From contig JAGAWU010000007.1 in the NCBI GenBank assembly GCA_017941235.1, positions 1 through 55,065 on the forward strand: 55,065 bases of DNA, in the 5' to 3' direction. The translations under genes were made by a program, and so were the position numbers. Of this stretch, positions 8,475 to 16,758 are shown one piece after another. Position 1 is the stretch's first letter, and every line of letters starts with the position of its first letter. Source of the stretch: Bacilli bacterium. Its GTDB lineage: Bacteria; Bacillota_I; Bacilli_A; RF39; UBA660. The notes under the pieces are model-generated. The model made no database searches. It was not told the origin of the DNA and saw only the letters and a program-made list of their open reading frames with translations.

Positions 8475-8780
8475 GTGAAGATAATGACAATATGTGGAAG
8501 TTTAAAATTTCAAAAAGAAATGATGGAAATGGCTGAAAAAATGGCATTAGATGGTTATTGTGTTTTAACACCTATTTACCCTGTATCTAATAATTTAAAT
8601 ATAACTGATAATCAATTGAAATATTTAAAGGAAGCACATTTTAAGAGAATAGAGTTATCTGATATTATACTCGTAATGAATGTAAATAATTACATTGGAG
8701 AAAGTACAAGTTTAGAAATAGAGTATGCCACAAAAATTGAAAAGGAAATAATATATTATAGTGATTTAATTAAAAATTGA
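8475..8780 (+). CDS. nucleoside 2-deoxyribosyltransferase-like protein
   Basis: The start chosen is GTG at 8475, six bases after GAGGTG; an upstream in-frame GTG lies inside the Shine-Dalgarno. The product (about 101 residues) has a Rossmann-like nucleoside deoxyribosyltransferase/SLOG-related pattern: MTICGSLKFQ at the N-terminus, a helix with ERIxLSDIILVMN-type sequence in the middle, and GESTSLEIEYATK at the end. Such proteins act on nucleosides or nucleotides. It follows the ASCH gene closely and is the last gene before the accessory island. It ends in TGA, showing that TGA is a stop here. Confidence 0.7.
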   Translation: MKIMTICGSLKFQKEMMEMAEKMALDGYCVLTPIYPVSNNLNITDNQLKYLKEAHFKRIELSDIILVMNVNNYIGESTSLEIEYATKIEKEIIYYSDLIKN

Positions 8781-8804
8781 GTTGGAAAAATCCAACTTTT
8801 TATT
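8780..8804 (+). terminator. terminator at the left edge of the island
   Basis: AGTTGGA and TCCAACT form a stem around AAAA, followed by TTTTATTT. Confidence 0.78.
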
Positions 8805-8813
8805 TGCGATAAT

Positions 8814-9055
8814 ACATCCCACTATTTTTATCTTTTTTATTAAATTGGGATATACATATCTCCAGTATTTGTAAGAAAAAAAGAATACTACAAATATACG
8901 TTGGGATTAATTTTGCAAGTGCAAAATAAGGTTGGTACCACTATAAATATATATTTTATGTAGGTAAAATGTATGTGGTGGTACCATCTTATTATCCTGA
9001 TAAAAAAATACCATAATAATTATGGCATTTTTGGGGTAAATAATACTTCATCTAT
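8814..9055. repeat. structured 242-bp repeat, copy A
   Basis: This segment matches 26950-27193 along nearly its whole length, at roughly 80% identity by eye. Conserved blocks include ACATCCCACT, ATTAAATTGGGATAT, TTGGGATTAATTTTG, GGTACCAC, GGTAAAATGTATGTG, GGTACCATC and ATACCATAATAATTATGGC. Where the copies differ, they still form hairpins (AGTATT..AATACT here, AATAGTTTT..AAAACTATT in copy B), and both keep a GGTACC pairing. It may be a structured RNA or an attachment region belonging to a serine-recombinase element. It ends in a recombinase gene remnant. Confidence 0.7.
9020..9055 (-). pseudogene. last 12 codons of a deleted serine recombinase gene
   Basis: On the minus strand these bases read I-D-E-V-L-F-T-P-K-M-P-stop. 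The intact recombinase ending at 27158 ends with the same residues except Ile for Thr. The rest of the gene is missing; the reading frame is lost at the junction with the tRNA-terminator repeat. It marks an older element of the same type that was deleted. Confidence 0.75.
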
Positions 9056-9059
9056 TTAG

Positions 9060-9107
9060 AAAATAAAAAGTACATCATCTCTGACGTACTTTGAATTCAA
9101 ATGGAGC
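9060..9107 (-). repeat. 48-bp core repeat, copy 1 (tRNA 3' end plus terminator)
   Basis: This is identical to 29448-29495 except for one base. On the minus strand it reads GCTCCA (the last bases of the tRNA-Gly gene), then GAATTC, then the hairpin AAGTACGTCA-GAGA-TGATGTACTT and a T tract. No tRNA body is present here. It is best read as an insertion scar or attachment-site copy. Confidence 0.75.
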
Positions 9108-9232
9108 GATAGTTGAGTGAGTACACAACTTTTTCTCACTTGAGGATGATATATAAATCATCCATACATATTTATTATAGCACATATTTATTTTTTTTAA
9201 AGAATATTGTTAAATAATGTCAAAAAATATGC

Positions 9233-9273
9233 TATAATTATCGTAGCTGAATATCATTATGATATTCTTTTTT
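9233..9273 (+). promoter_or_regulatory. promoter -10 and attenuator-like hairpin upstream of the TIR pair
   Basis: TATAAT at 9233-9238 is followed about 11 bases later by GAATATC-ATTAT-GATATTC running into TTTTTT. This is a terminator-like structure between the promoter and the Shine-Dalgarno GGAGGTG. It would keep expression low or conditional. No upstream ORF or known riboswitch is visible. Confidence 0.5.
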
Positions 9274-9288
9274 CTTTGGAGGTGTTTT

Positions 9289-9699
9289 ATGGAGAAAAAA
9301 ATAAGTCATTTAAATATGATACAAAGTATTATTACTAGGATGGGTAATAACTCTTTTGCTTTAAAAGGATGGGCTGTTGGAATTATGATTGCTGTTTATG
9401 CATTTGCAGGTAAATCAAATGTTAAAGCAGTAATTGTAACATTAATGCCATTGATTGTATTTTGGTTCATAGATACATATTATTTAATGTTAGAAAGAAA
9501 ATACAGGTGCTTATATGATGATGTTAGAATAAAGGATGATAAAGAAATAGATTTTAGTATGAATCCAAATGATGTAAAAATAAATCTTAAGGATGTTAAA
9601 AAATATGGATTCTTTAATATTTTCTTTTCAAAATCAGTTCTTCCATTTTATCTAGTGTGTATTGCAACAACATTAGTAATATATTTTGTAAAATTCTAA
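9289..9699 (+). CDS. small multi-pass membrane protein, partner of the TIR-like protein
   Basis: Start at 9289 follows GGAGGTG; an in-frame ATG 10 codons upstream lacks such a site. The 136-residue protein has the motif HLNMIQSIITRMGNNSFALKGW. Two membrane helices follow (AVGIMIAVYAFAGK and VIVTLMPLIVFWFID), then a hydrophilic stretch and a C-terminal membrane helix (LPFYLVCIATTLVIYFV). It lies 13 bp upstream of a TIR-like gene. Proteins with this N-terminal motif are, from memory, often found beside TIR-like genes. A membrane effector or anchor in a defence pair is plausible but unproven. Confidence 0.7.
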   Translation: MEKKISHLNMIQSIITRMGNNSFALKGWAVGIMIAVYAFAGKSNVKAVIVTLMPLIVFWFIDTYYLMLERKYRCLYDDVRIKDDKEIDFSMNPNDVKINLKDVKKYGFFNIFFSKSVLPFYLVCIATTLVIYFVKF

Positions 9700-9712
9700 A
9701 AGGAGGTATCTT

Positions 9713-10336
9713 ATGGGAAAAAAAATATTTGTATCTTATAAATTTGCTGATAGTGATGTACGTAAAATTACTAGTGATTATTTTCACACTGATACTGTTA
9801 GAGATTATGTTAATAAACTAGAAGAAAAAATCGGTAAATCTGATATTTATAAGGGCGAAAGCGATGATAATGATTTATCACAATTAACTGATGACTCAAT
9901 TTGGAACCAATTGAAACAAAAAATTTTTGATAGTTCAATAACAATAGTATTAATCTCTCCAAATATGAAAACCTTATGGAAGACTGAGAAAGATCAATGG
10001 ATTCCACAGGAAATATCATATTCTTTAAAAGAAATAACTCATAATGGGACAAAAAAAAGCAAATCAAATGCATTAATTTATGTTATATTACCTGATAAAT
10101 ATAATAGTTATGATTATTTTATACAAAAAAGCTATTGGGATACAGAAACATATCGATATGATAAAATATTTAGTATTATGAAGAATAATCTTAACAATTA
10201 TAAATATAGCAGTGATATTAGCTACGCAGTAATTGTCAAATGGGATACATTCATAAGCAATTATAGTAGTTATATAAGTACTTCAGTAAAAAAACAAGAA
10301 AATATAAATAATTATAATATTTGTAAGCAAATATAA
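9713..10336 (+). CDS. TIR-like (MTH538/ThsB-type, DUF1863) domain protein
   Basis: The 207-residue protein begins KKIFVSYKFADSDVRKI, the first strand and loop of MTH538-type TIR-like domains. It continues with a DDSIWNQLKQKIFDSSITIVLIS segment and then WIPQEISYSLKEI, where the Glu is the expected conserved acidic position of that family. Related proteins include ThsB of Thoeris, which makes a cyclic ADP-ribose signal after phage recognition. No ThsA is nearby; the membrane protein just upstream could be the effector. A terminator follows. The domain is confident; the defence role is inferred from context. Confidence 0.78.
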   Translation: MGKKIFVSYKFADSDVRKITSDYFHTDTVRDYVNKLEEKIGKSDIYKGESDDNDLSQLTDDSIWNQLKQKIFDSSITIVLISPNMKTLWKTEKDQWIPQEISYSLKEITHNGTKKSKSNALIYVILPDKYNSYDYFIQKSYWDTETYRYDKIFSIMKNNLNNYKYSSDISYAVIVKWDTFISNYSSYISTSVKKQENINNYNICKQI

Positions 10337-10365
10337 AAAAGCAGTTAATCCAAACTGCTTTTTTT
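10335..10365 (+). terminator. terminator after the TIR-like gene
   Basis: AAGCAGTT and AACTGCTT form the stem around AATCCA-type loop bases, followed by a run of seven T. Confidence 0.8.
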
Positions 10366-10513
10366 ATATTATAAATTTCTTTCTTAATATTATTTTATAT
10401 TGTAGAAAATTTAATATTCTTTAAACATTTTTGTATATTACTTAATCCTACGATTCATAGGGTGACTTCTTTTAATATCTATAATATTATGGATTTAGAA
10501 AGAAGGGATTTTT

Positions 10514-11203
10514 ATGACTATGAAAATATTTGGAGGAATCGCAACACTTATTTGTTTATTTTTTATTATTATATTTATTGGAATTACTTTCATCTTTGGT
10601 GTCGATACTTGCAGTAAAGATTTAATAGAATCAGTTAAATCACCAAATGGAGAATATAAAATAAAAACATATTTAAGAAATTGTGGTGCAACAGTTGATT
10701 TTGAAGTAGTAGCTGATTTATGTGATAAAAATGATAAATGTAAAAATATATATTCTGGTTATCATGAGAGTGTATCATTTGTTTATTGGATTGATAACGA
10801 TAATGTTTTTATAAATCAAAAGACATTAAATATACATAAAGATAAATATAATGGTTATGATTATGATGATGCATTTAGATTATATAGTATTGAAGACTAT
10901 AAAGAAATGTATTTAATTGATAAAGATAATAATGAATATAAACTTGATGGACTTGAGGCAGATTATATAGATGAAATTGCAACTAGTATATTCAATTTTA
11001 ATAAGAGTAATTCTTTTAATGATTATGATTTTATATTTAAAATTGTTGATTTAGAAAAGAAATCTACAAATGAATATTTACTTAAAATTGATAATAATAA
11101 AATGTATTTGATAAATAGTAATAAAATGAGTGAATTAAATAGAACTGATTATGAATACATTAAAAAGATATTAACTTCTAACGATTTATACAATTTTAGT
11201 TAA
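10514..11203 (+). CDS. DUF5412-like membrane-anchored protein
   Basis: The 229-residue protein has one N-terminal membrane helix (about 5-29). An extracytoplasmic domain follows, containing SPNGEYKIKTYLRNCGATVDFEVVA, the hallmark stretch of DUF5412-like proteins of Firmicutes, with Cys residues at about 57, 70, 77. The function is unknown. It is the first of three closely spaced genes (11 bp to the next, then an overlap) ending in an XRE-VanZ fusion. A joint membrane or cell-envelope role is therefore possible. Confidence 0.65.
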   Translation: MTMKIFGGIATLICLFFIIIFIGITFIFGVDTCSKDLIESVKSPNGEYKIKTYLRNCGATVDFEVVADLCDKNDKCKNIYSGYHESVSFVYWIDNDNVFINQKTLNIHKDKYNGYDYDDAFRLYSIEDYKEMYLIDKDNNEYKLDGLEADYIDEIATSIFNFNKSNSFNDYDFIFKIVDLEKKSTNEYLLKIDNNKMYLINSNKMSELNRTDYEYIKKILTSNDLYNFS

Positions 11204-11214
11204 GGAAGTATATT

Positions 11215-11865
11215 ATGAAAAAGAATATAATTGACTATTATGCATTAATAATGATGATATTATTTATTATTTATAATATTATATTAAAAGATTTAAAAAT
11301 CGGTGGATTATTATATCAAATATTTATGATAGCTTTAATAGTTTTAAATATAATTATTTTAATCAAGTTTAGAAAAAGAATAAAATCAAAAGGTTTAATA
11401 ATAGTAGTTTACTTTTTTATAGGGTTTCTATTTTCAAAAAATGCATTACAATGTTGCTTCGGCATAACTAATATATTTACATTAATAGCAATTGGATTTA
11501 TGGAAAGTAATTTTATTAAAGTTATATCAATTCTTATCACACTATTCTTTGTTTTTTTCTCAATGCCATTATTATTTGTTTATTTGTTAGCATATGGTAC
11601 TGGTATAAGTGAAGAATCAGGTAGAAATGATATATATGATGATATGCATTATTATTGTGAAAACAATTATGAAGTGTATTCTTATTCGGCAGGTGCTATG
11701 GACAGTTTTCATTATAGTATAGGTAAACATTATGAGTTTTTAGATATTGATGATATAATATTTATATCTTACAACGAACGAAATGAAGTTTCACAAGAAG
11801 AGTATAATAATTATTTAAATACTCATAAATGTAAATTGGTTGGTGATGTGAATGGATCTAAATAA
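11215..11865 (+). CDS. polytopic membrane protein, unknown
   Basis: The 216-residue protein has about five membrane helices in the first 145 residues, including YALIMMILFIIYNIIL, GLLYQIFMIALIVLNIIILI and a run near residues 95-130. An acidic soluble tail of 70 residues with a Tyr-rich stretch follows. No family is recognised. Its last 14 bases overlap the next gene, so translation of the two is probably coupled. Confidence 0.65.
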   Translation: MKKNIIDYYALIMMILFIIYNIILKDLKIGGLLYQIFMIALIVLNIIILIKFRKRIKSKGLIIVVYFFIGFLFSKNALQCCFGITNIFTLIAIGFMESNFIKVISILITLFFVFFSMPLLFVYLLAYGTGISEESGRNDIYDDMHYYCENNYEVYSYSAGAMDSFHYSIGKHYEFLDIDDIIFISYNERNEVSQEEYNNYLNTHKCKLVGDVNGSK

Positions 11866-12727
11866 AATATCTAATTTTATAAAAACAAAAAGAAAAGAAT
11901 TAGGAATTACTCAAGATGAATTAGCAGAAAAATTGTTTGTTACTGAAAAAGCTATTTCAAGATGGGAAACTGGAAGAGGAACTCCAGATATATCCTTACT
12001 TCTTCCACTATCTAAAGAACTTAATATAGATGTATCAGAACTATTGAATGGAGAAGAAAATAAAAAGAGTAAAAATGATGTAGAACAATTAATTGAATAT
12101 AATGAAATAACTAAAGCAAATAAATATAATTTTCAATTTAAATTAACTATTTTCTTTTATATATTATCAATATTATCATTCCTATTTTATTTAAGATTTG
12201 AGTATGATCCTAATATAGAAGTTAATTACTTTATTAGATTATTAATTATAGTTATAGCTTCTATATTTGTAATAATTGGTAATAAAATATATAGTAATAA
12301 TTATGTAGAAAAACTTGAAGATAAAAAGAAAGTATTAAAACTTTCTCATGTAATAGTATTTATATATTATGTAATTCTACTATTCAATATGGTAGTATTT
12401 GCTAGATATAATAGTATTGATAGTTATAATTTAATTCCTTTTAAATCTATAGTTGATATATTTAAAAATGGTACAACATATGAGGTTATTATAAATATAT
12501 TTGGAAACTTACTTGTATTTATGCCTTTAGAATATTTCTTAATTGAATTATTTAAAGTTAAAAAGTTTTCAATTAATTTTATATTATCATTTGTAATAAT
12601 ACTATTAATAGAACTATTTCAATATGTATTTAAAGTTGGAATTTTAGATATTGATGACTTAATTCTTTGTACATTTGGTATGATGATGTTTTATATTATA
12701 TATACAAAAATCAAAAAAGATGATTAA
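11852..12727 (+). CDS. XRE-type HTH regulator fused to a VanZ-like membrane domain
   Basis: Residues 1-65 are a clear Cro/CI-type helix-turn-helix (LGITQDELAEKLFVTEKAISRWETGRGTPDISLL). The rest of the 291-residue protein is membrane-embedded. Its second half matches VanZ-like domains: NLIPFKSI, then NIFGNLLVFMPLEYFL, ELFQYVFKVGILDIDDLILCTFG. VanZ-like proteins are linked to glycopeptide or antimicrobial-peptide tolerance. The fusion suggests a membrane-bound sensor-regulator. It overlaps the upstream membrane protein gene by 14 bases and starts after GGTGAT. Confidence 0.85.
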   Translation: MDLNKISNFIKTKRKELGITQDELAEKLFVTEKAISRWETGRGTPDISLLLPLSKELNIDVSELLNGEENKKSKNDVEQLIEYNEITKANKYNFQFKLTIFFYILSILSFLFYLRFEYDPNIEVNYFIRLLIIVIASIFVIIGNKIYSNNYVEKLEDKKKVLKLSHVIVFIYYVILLFNMVVFARYNSIDSYNLIPFKSIVDIFKNGTTYEVIINIFGNLLVFMPLEYFLIELFKVKKFSINFILSFVIILLIELFQYVFKVGILDIDDLILCTFGMMMFYIIYTKIKKDD

Positions 12728-12745
12728 CACTAAAATCATCTTTTA
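12714..12745. terminator. bidirectional terminator between the XRE-VanZ and KilA-N genes
   Basis: AAAAGATGATT and AATCATCTTTT form a stem around a 7-base loop, with A and T tracts on both sides. It overlaps the ends of both convergent genes. Confidence 0.8.
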
Positions 12746-13624
12746 CTTTGTCTCAATTAATAATTTATCATTAACTTTGTTTTCAATATATTCAAGATTT
12801 TTAAGAGATTTATTCTTTTTTAATAATTCCATTTGTTTTTTTGCCATGTCATTTAATCTTACTAATCTTTCTGATTGTGGTATTCCCATTTCAATTAGTT
12901 CAGCATTTATATTTTCTAGATTACTTAATATTACTAAATGAAGTAGGTCTGTGTAATCTCTAATATTTCCATCTTCTGCTAGGTTAGGATTATTTTCTCT
13001 CCATTCTTTAGCTGTCATACCAAATAAAGCAACATTTAAAACATCAGCTTCTTCAGCATAAACAAATTTCTTTTGTTTTTCTGTTAAATTAGGAACTATT
13101 ATACTTTTAATAGCGTCAGTATGAACGACATAACTTACTTTTGCTAAAACTCTATTAGCATGCCAATCTATTTTGTTTTGATATGCTTCATTTTTCTTTA
13201 ATCTTTGAAATTCTTGAATTACATATAATTTGAACTCTGGAGAAAGCCAACTTGCGAATTCTAATGCAATATCACTTCGAGCATATGTACCACCATTATT
13301 ACCAGATTTAGAAATCATTCCAATAGCGTTTGTTTCTCTAATCCATTTTTGAGGTGAAATTTTAAACTTATTGCTACCAGCTTCATTTTTAAACGTGTCG
13401 AATTCGACACCTTTGAAATTTTCATTATGAATACTTTCCCATAAACCTAGATAAGAAATAACATCTTTGTTCCTCATCCAGTTTTGAATAGGATATCTTG
13501 GATCATCTTCATCAGCATATCTTGCTAAATCAGTTAAAGAAATAAATTCTTTATCATCAATTCTTATTACATTAATTATTTGGTCTTTTACAACTATCTG
13601 TGCTTTTATATTTTTATTATTCAT
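12743..13624 (-). CDS. KilA-N domain protein
   Basis: The 293-residue protein has an N-terminal KilA-N DNA-binding domain (about residues 20-140): FISLTDLARYAD, NWMRNKDVISYLGLWE, WIRETNAIGMISKSGNNGGTYARSDIALEFASWLSPEFKLYVIQEF, the last part being the diagnostic end of the domain. The C-terminal 140 residues are helical and charged. KilA-N proteins are common in phages and islands of gut bacteria; their function is mostly unknown. It has a good Shine-Dalgarno (AGGAGGG) and converges with the XRE-VanZ gene. Confidence 0.88.
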   Translation of the reverse strand: MNNKNIKAQIVVKDQIINVIRIDDKEFISLTDLARYADEDDPRYPIQNWMRNKDVISYLGLWESIHNENFKGVEFDTFKNEAGSNKFKISPQKWIRETNAIGMISKSGNNGGTYARSDIALEFASWLSPEFKLYVIQEFQRLKKNEAYQNKIDWHANRVLAKVSYVVHTDAIKSIIVPNLTEKQKKFVYAEEADVLNVALFGMTAKEWRENNPNLAEDGNIRDYTDLLHLVILSNLENINAELIEMGIPQSERLVRLNDMAKKQMELLKKNKSLKNLEYIENKVNDKLLIETK

Positions 13625-13674
13625 CTATATCCCTCCTAAATGTATCATATCATACATTTGTTTGAAAAGTAATA

Positions 13675-13722
13675 AAAATAAAAAGCACATCATTTTTGAC
13701 GTACTTTGAATTCAAATGGAGT
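13675..13722 (-). repeat. 48-bp core repeat, copy 2
   Basis: This matches copies at 9060 and 29448 with a few changes, including some in the hairpin stem and loop. The minus strand reads ACTCCATTTGAATTC, then a GTACGTCA..TGATGTGC hairpin and a T tract. It lies between the KilA-N gene and the next module, as expected of an insertion boundary. Confidence 0.7.
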
Positions 13723-13865
13723 GGTTAGCAGGCAGCTTACGAACCATAACGCTCTCTTTCTAAAATTATTATACATAAATTCTTATTATATTTAAATGGG
13801 AGTATGGAGAATTTTGTTATTTTATAGTATAATGTTTATACGTTAAACTTTTTTAGGAGATATGT

Positions 13866-14456
13866 ATGAGAATTGGGATAGATATAGATGGTGTTTTGAC
13901 AGATGAAAAAAAATATGTAATAGATTATGGAACAAAGTTTTTTTTAGAAAATAATATTCAATATAAAGTTCGTGATAACAAATTCGATGGTAAAGAAATT
14001 TTTGACGTCACTGAAGATGACTATAATTTATTTTTAAATGATTATATATTTGAATATTCAAAAAATATTGATATTAGACCATTTGCTTCAGAAGTTATAA
14101 AAAAATTAATAAAGAAGCATGAAATAATTATTATAACTGCAAGAGATTATACAACGTTTGAAAATAAATATCAAATAAAAATGCAAAATATAGTGAAAAA
14201 ATGGCTTTGCGATAATAATGTTTTATATGATCAAATAGTTTTTAGTAAAGACAAAACGCTTATATGTGAACAAAAAAAGATTGACATTATGATTGAAGAC
14301 AGACCAGAAAACATCGTTGCGATTGCCCAAAAAATACCAGTTATATGTTATAACAATATTTACAATAAGAATATATCTAACAAAAATGTTTATAGATGTT
14401 TTAGTTGGTATGATATATATAATAAAATTAATAATTTGGATATTATTAAAAATTAA
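13866..14456 (+). CDS. HAD-superfamily 5'-nucleotidase-like phosphatase
   Basis: The 196-residue protein has the HAD motifs in order. DIDGVLTD near residues 5-12 holds the nucleophile and acid-base aspartates, IIITARD near 92-98 is motif II, a Lys lies near 137, and IDIMIEDRPEN near 143-153 supplies motif IV. The pattern fits the 5'(3')-deoxyribonucleotidase or related nucleotidase group. It is 32 bp upstream of an MFS transporter gene and may act on a substrate or product handled by it. It lies between two core repeats. Confidence 0.8.
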   Translation: MRIGIDIDGVLTDEKKYVIDYGTKFFLENNIQYKVRDNKFDGKEIFDVTEDDYNLFLNDYIFEYSKNIDIRPFASEVIKKLIKKHEIIIITARDYTTFENKYQIKMQNIVKKWLCDNNVLYDQIVFSKDKTLICEQKKIDIMIEDRPENIVAIAQKIPVICYNNIYNKNISNKNVYRCFSWYDIYNKINNLDIIKN

Positions 14457-14488
14457 CCTAATTATATTTAAAATTTATAGGAGGAAAA

Positions 14489-15643
14489 ATGCAAGAATAT
14501 TTTTATAAAAGAGAATATAAATATATGTATTTAAGTATATTTTCATATAATTTTGCAAATGCATTAAGCGAAACTTTTGGTACTGTTATGTTGTATAAAG
14601 CAGGATTACCTATATACATAATATTATTAATATATGGTATAAGATTTTTGATTATGGGATTAATAACTCCACTTTTTGTTACTATATCTAATAAAGTTGG
14701 TGTTGCAAAATGTGTACTGATTTCAAATATATTTAATATAATTTATTCGTATTTTTTATTAATCAATAGAAACTTAACAGCAAATATAGTTATATTTGTA
14801 ATAGCTATGGGTCTAAATGGATTATCTAATCCATCTTCAGATGCATTATCTAGTAAATATGTAGAAACTAATCATAGGGGTAGGTTTAATAGCTTATATA
14901 GTATTAGTAAAATATTAGGTACAGTATTAGCAAGTTGTTTGGTTGCTTGGGGAGTTATTAGTAATAGTACATTTATATTATTCATAATACTTTCAGTTTT
15001 CTTTATATTTCAATATTTATTAATACAAAAAATAGACTATAAACCCGAAAGAAAATCAAGTGTTTTTAAAGCAAGTATAAAATATTTGATTAATAGTAAA
15101 AGTAAATACAAAATTATTTATGCTTTACGAACAAATCATATAATAGAAAGACAATTTGTTCCTTTATATTTATATTTAATACTAAAGGATTTTAAAGCAT
15201 TTTCTGTAGTTGCTATAGTATCACTTTTATTTCAAGTTATAACTATTATTTTTATAGGTAAATATACGGATAAAAATATAAAAAAATCAAATAATTTGGT
15301 TACAGTTATTAAGACTAGTATTACATTAATATATTTATTTATAAAAAATAAATTTATTATTTCAGTTAATAAAACTGTTAGTGATAATGTATCAAAAGTA
15401 TATGAGACCTCAATTCAAACATCAATTCAAAATATTATTAAAGAATCAAAAGAAGATAATGATCTATTATCTTCGGTAGGCCAAATGAGTTTATGTTTCA
15501 CTGAAGTTATTATATTTACTATATTAGCTATATTAGCAAAATTTATTGGTCAAGGAATATTTTATGTAATATTCATTCTTTCTATAATTTCAACTATCGT
15601 CATAAATTTTGAAGTGCAGAAAGAGAATAAAAATCAAATGTAA
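14489..15643 (+). CDS. MFS-type transporter
   Basis: The 384-residue protein has about twelve hydrophobic segments with a charged central loop near residues 185-200 (KIDYKPERKSSVFK), the usual two-bundle layout of major facilitator proteins. The loop after helix 2-3 contains NKVGVAKCVL in place of the usual G-x-x-x-D-R/K motif, so it is divergent. Substrate cannot be told. It starts after AGGAGG and shares a module with the HAD nucleotidase. Confidence 0.8.
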   Translation: MQEYFYKREYKYMYLSIFSYNFANALSETFGTVMLYKAGLPIYIILLIYGIRFLIMGLITPLFVTISNKVGVAKCVLISNIFNIIYSYFLLINRNLTANIVIFVIAMGLNGLSNPSSDALSSKYVETNHRGRFNSLYSISKILGTVLASCLVAWGVISNSTFILFIILSVFFIFQYLLIQKIDYKPERKSSVFKASIKYLINSKSKYKIIYALRTNHIIERQFVPLYLYLILKDFKAFSVVAIVSLLFQVITIIFIGKYTDKNIKKSNNLVTVIKTSITLIYLFIKNKFIISVNKTVSDNVSKVYETSIQTSIQNIIKESKEDNDLLSSVGQMSLCFTEVIIFTILAILAKFIGQGIFYVIFILSIISTIVINFEVQKENKNQM

Positions 15644-15787
15644 TATTGCAATAAGGGTATGGGAATTCCCATAGTAGAATTTATGCGGGAGTATAAATTC
15701 AGTGCTGGCTAGACAAAGGTTTTACTCCCAAATTTAGAAAAATATAAAAAGAGGATTAAATTATTTTGATAATTTTTTCCTCTTTTT
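15644..15787 (+). ncRNA. candidate structured RNA with terminator after the MFS gene
   Basis: Several elements lie between the stop and a strong terminator. There is a palindrome ATGGGAATTCCCAT, then a hairpin GAATTTAT-GCGGGAGT-ATAAATTC whose loop GGGAGT can pair with ACTCCC about 30 bases downstream (a possible pseudoknot). A long stem AAAAAGAGGA..TCCTCTTTTT at 15746-15787 follows. It may be a 3' UTR-derived RNA or simply a processed terminator. The TACTCCC motif recurs at 15876. Confidence 0.45.
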
Positions 15788-15794
15788 AGTAAGT

Positions 15795-15850
15795 AAAATA
15801 AAAACTTGCGAACTTCATAGGTTCGTAAGTTGTCTTCAAATGGAGCGATA
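15795..15850 (-). repeat. divergent core repeat, copy 4
   Basis: This has the same layout as the 48-bp core (AAAATAAAAA, hairpin, TTCAAATGGAGCGATA). The hairpin sequence is unrelated (ACTTRCGAAC stem). The last 16 bases, TTCAAATGGAGCGATA, are identical to 9096-9111. The minus strand carries the terminator for the operon ending at 15955. Confidence 0.65.
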
Positions 15851-15954
15851 AATTTACTTATATTCGAAAAATTATACTCCCAAAGTTGTTTGATTAAATC
15901 AACTAAATAAATTATAGCAATTTTTGAAATTATTTCAATAGGTTTAATAAATAA

Positions 15955-16758
15955 TTATTTTATATATGGTGATACGAATTGAATGATAGTCGCAATATTG
16001 GCACTTATTTCAATAGCCTTTGGTAATAATTTTGCATTATTTTTTAAACCTTCCGCAAATGATTTTAATATTCCTTTTCGTGGATTTTGTCTATTCAATT
16101 CTTCTTGGAGCCCATCTGCATTTTCTGTTATTTCATTTTTTAAATCTTCACTTATATCGCTATTTTTTATATTGTTTTTTAATTCATTTATTAAATTACT
16201 TATTTCATTGTTATTCTGTATAGCATTTAAAGTGGAATTATCTTTTGATATGTTTAGTTGACCACCATTAATCGTAATATTATAAGTATTATTTTCGTCT
16301 AATCCCATTTCAGTAAAAATCCTTTCTAAATATTCGTCGATGTAATTTATAAATGGTAAAATAAATCTTTCACTAAAACCTTTAACCATCTCTTGATATT
16401 GATTAGAATGTGCATACCCCATACTATATGATCTAAAATCAATATCCTTTTCAGTAATTGCTTTTAATATTTGATATGTATAAGAAATCTCTTCCTTTTC
16501 ATCTATGTAAGAATCAAATATAGACCTACCGTAGCTTCCACAAACTATATTTAATTCATTATCAATATCGTAGTTATTTTTCTCATTTATGCAACTGATA
16601 ATATAATCTTTAATTATTTTTTCTTCATCAACTAATGTTATAAATCTTTTTAAATTATTGTTAAATTCACTAAAATCTGAATTTAATATTCTGTTAGAGC
16701 ATCCTCTAAATTTTCTGCTAATATTTTTTAATTCTTTTTTATTAAAACTATAATTCAT
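15955..16758 (-). CDS. unknown protein with C-terminal hydrophobic helix; candidate defence gene
   Basis: Start chosen at the second of two adjacent ATGs (16758), seven bases after GGAGGT. Upstream in-frame codons overlap the previous gene. The product (about 267 residues) has a helical N-terminal region, then NTYNITINGGQLNISKDNSTLNAIQNN, a low-complexity beta-like linker. A Glu/Asn helical stretch and a hydrophobic C-terminal helix (AIEISANIATIIQFVSPYI) follow. This linker-plus-hydrophobic-tail layout resembles AbiTii-like and other defence-island proteins, but I cannot assign a family. It overlaps the upstream zinc-ribbon gene, so the two form a coupled pair. Confidence 0.6.
   Translation of the reverse strand: MNYSFNKKELKNISRKFRGCSNRILNSDFSEFNNNLKRFITLVDEEKIIKDYIISCINEKNNYDIDNELNIVCGSYGRSIFDSYIDEKEEISYTYQILKAITEKDIDFRSYSMGYAHSNQYQEMVKGFSERFILPFINYIDEYLERIFTEMGLDENNTYNITINGGQLNISKDNSTLNAIQNNNEISNLINELKNNIKNSDISEDLKNEITENADGLQEELNRQNPRKGILKSFAEGLKNNAKLLPKAIEISANIATIIQFVSPYIK

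Noticed and set aside
8930..8990. GGTGGTACCA in the structured repeat resembles a T-box antiterminator
   Set aside because: There is no stem I, no following synthetase or amino-acid gene, and the GGTACC sites pair with each other. Similarity to T-boxes is probably by chance.
13722..13765. A degraded tRNA body upstream of core copy 2
   Set aside because: GGTTCG and GCTGCC resemble T-arm pieces, but no cloverleaf can be built.
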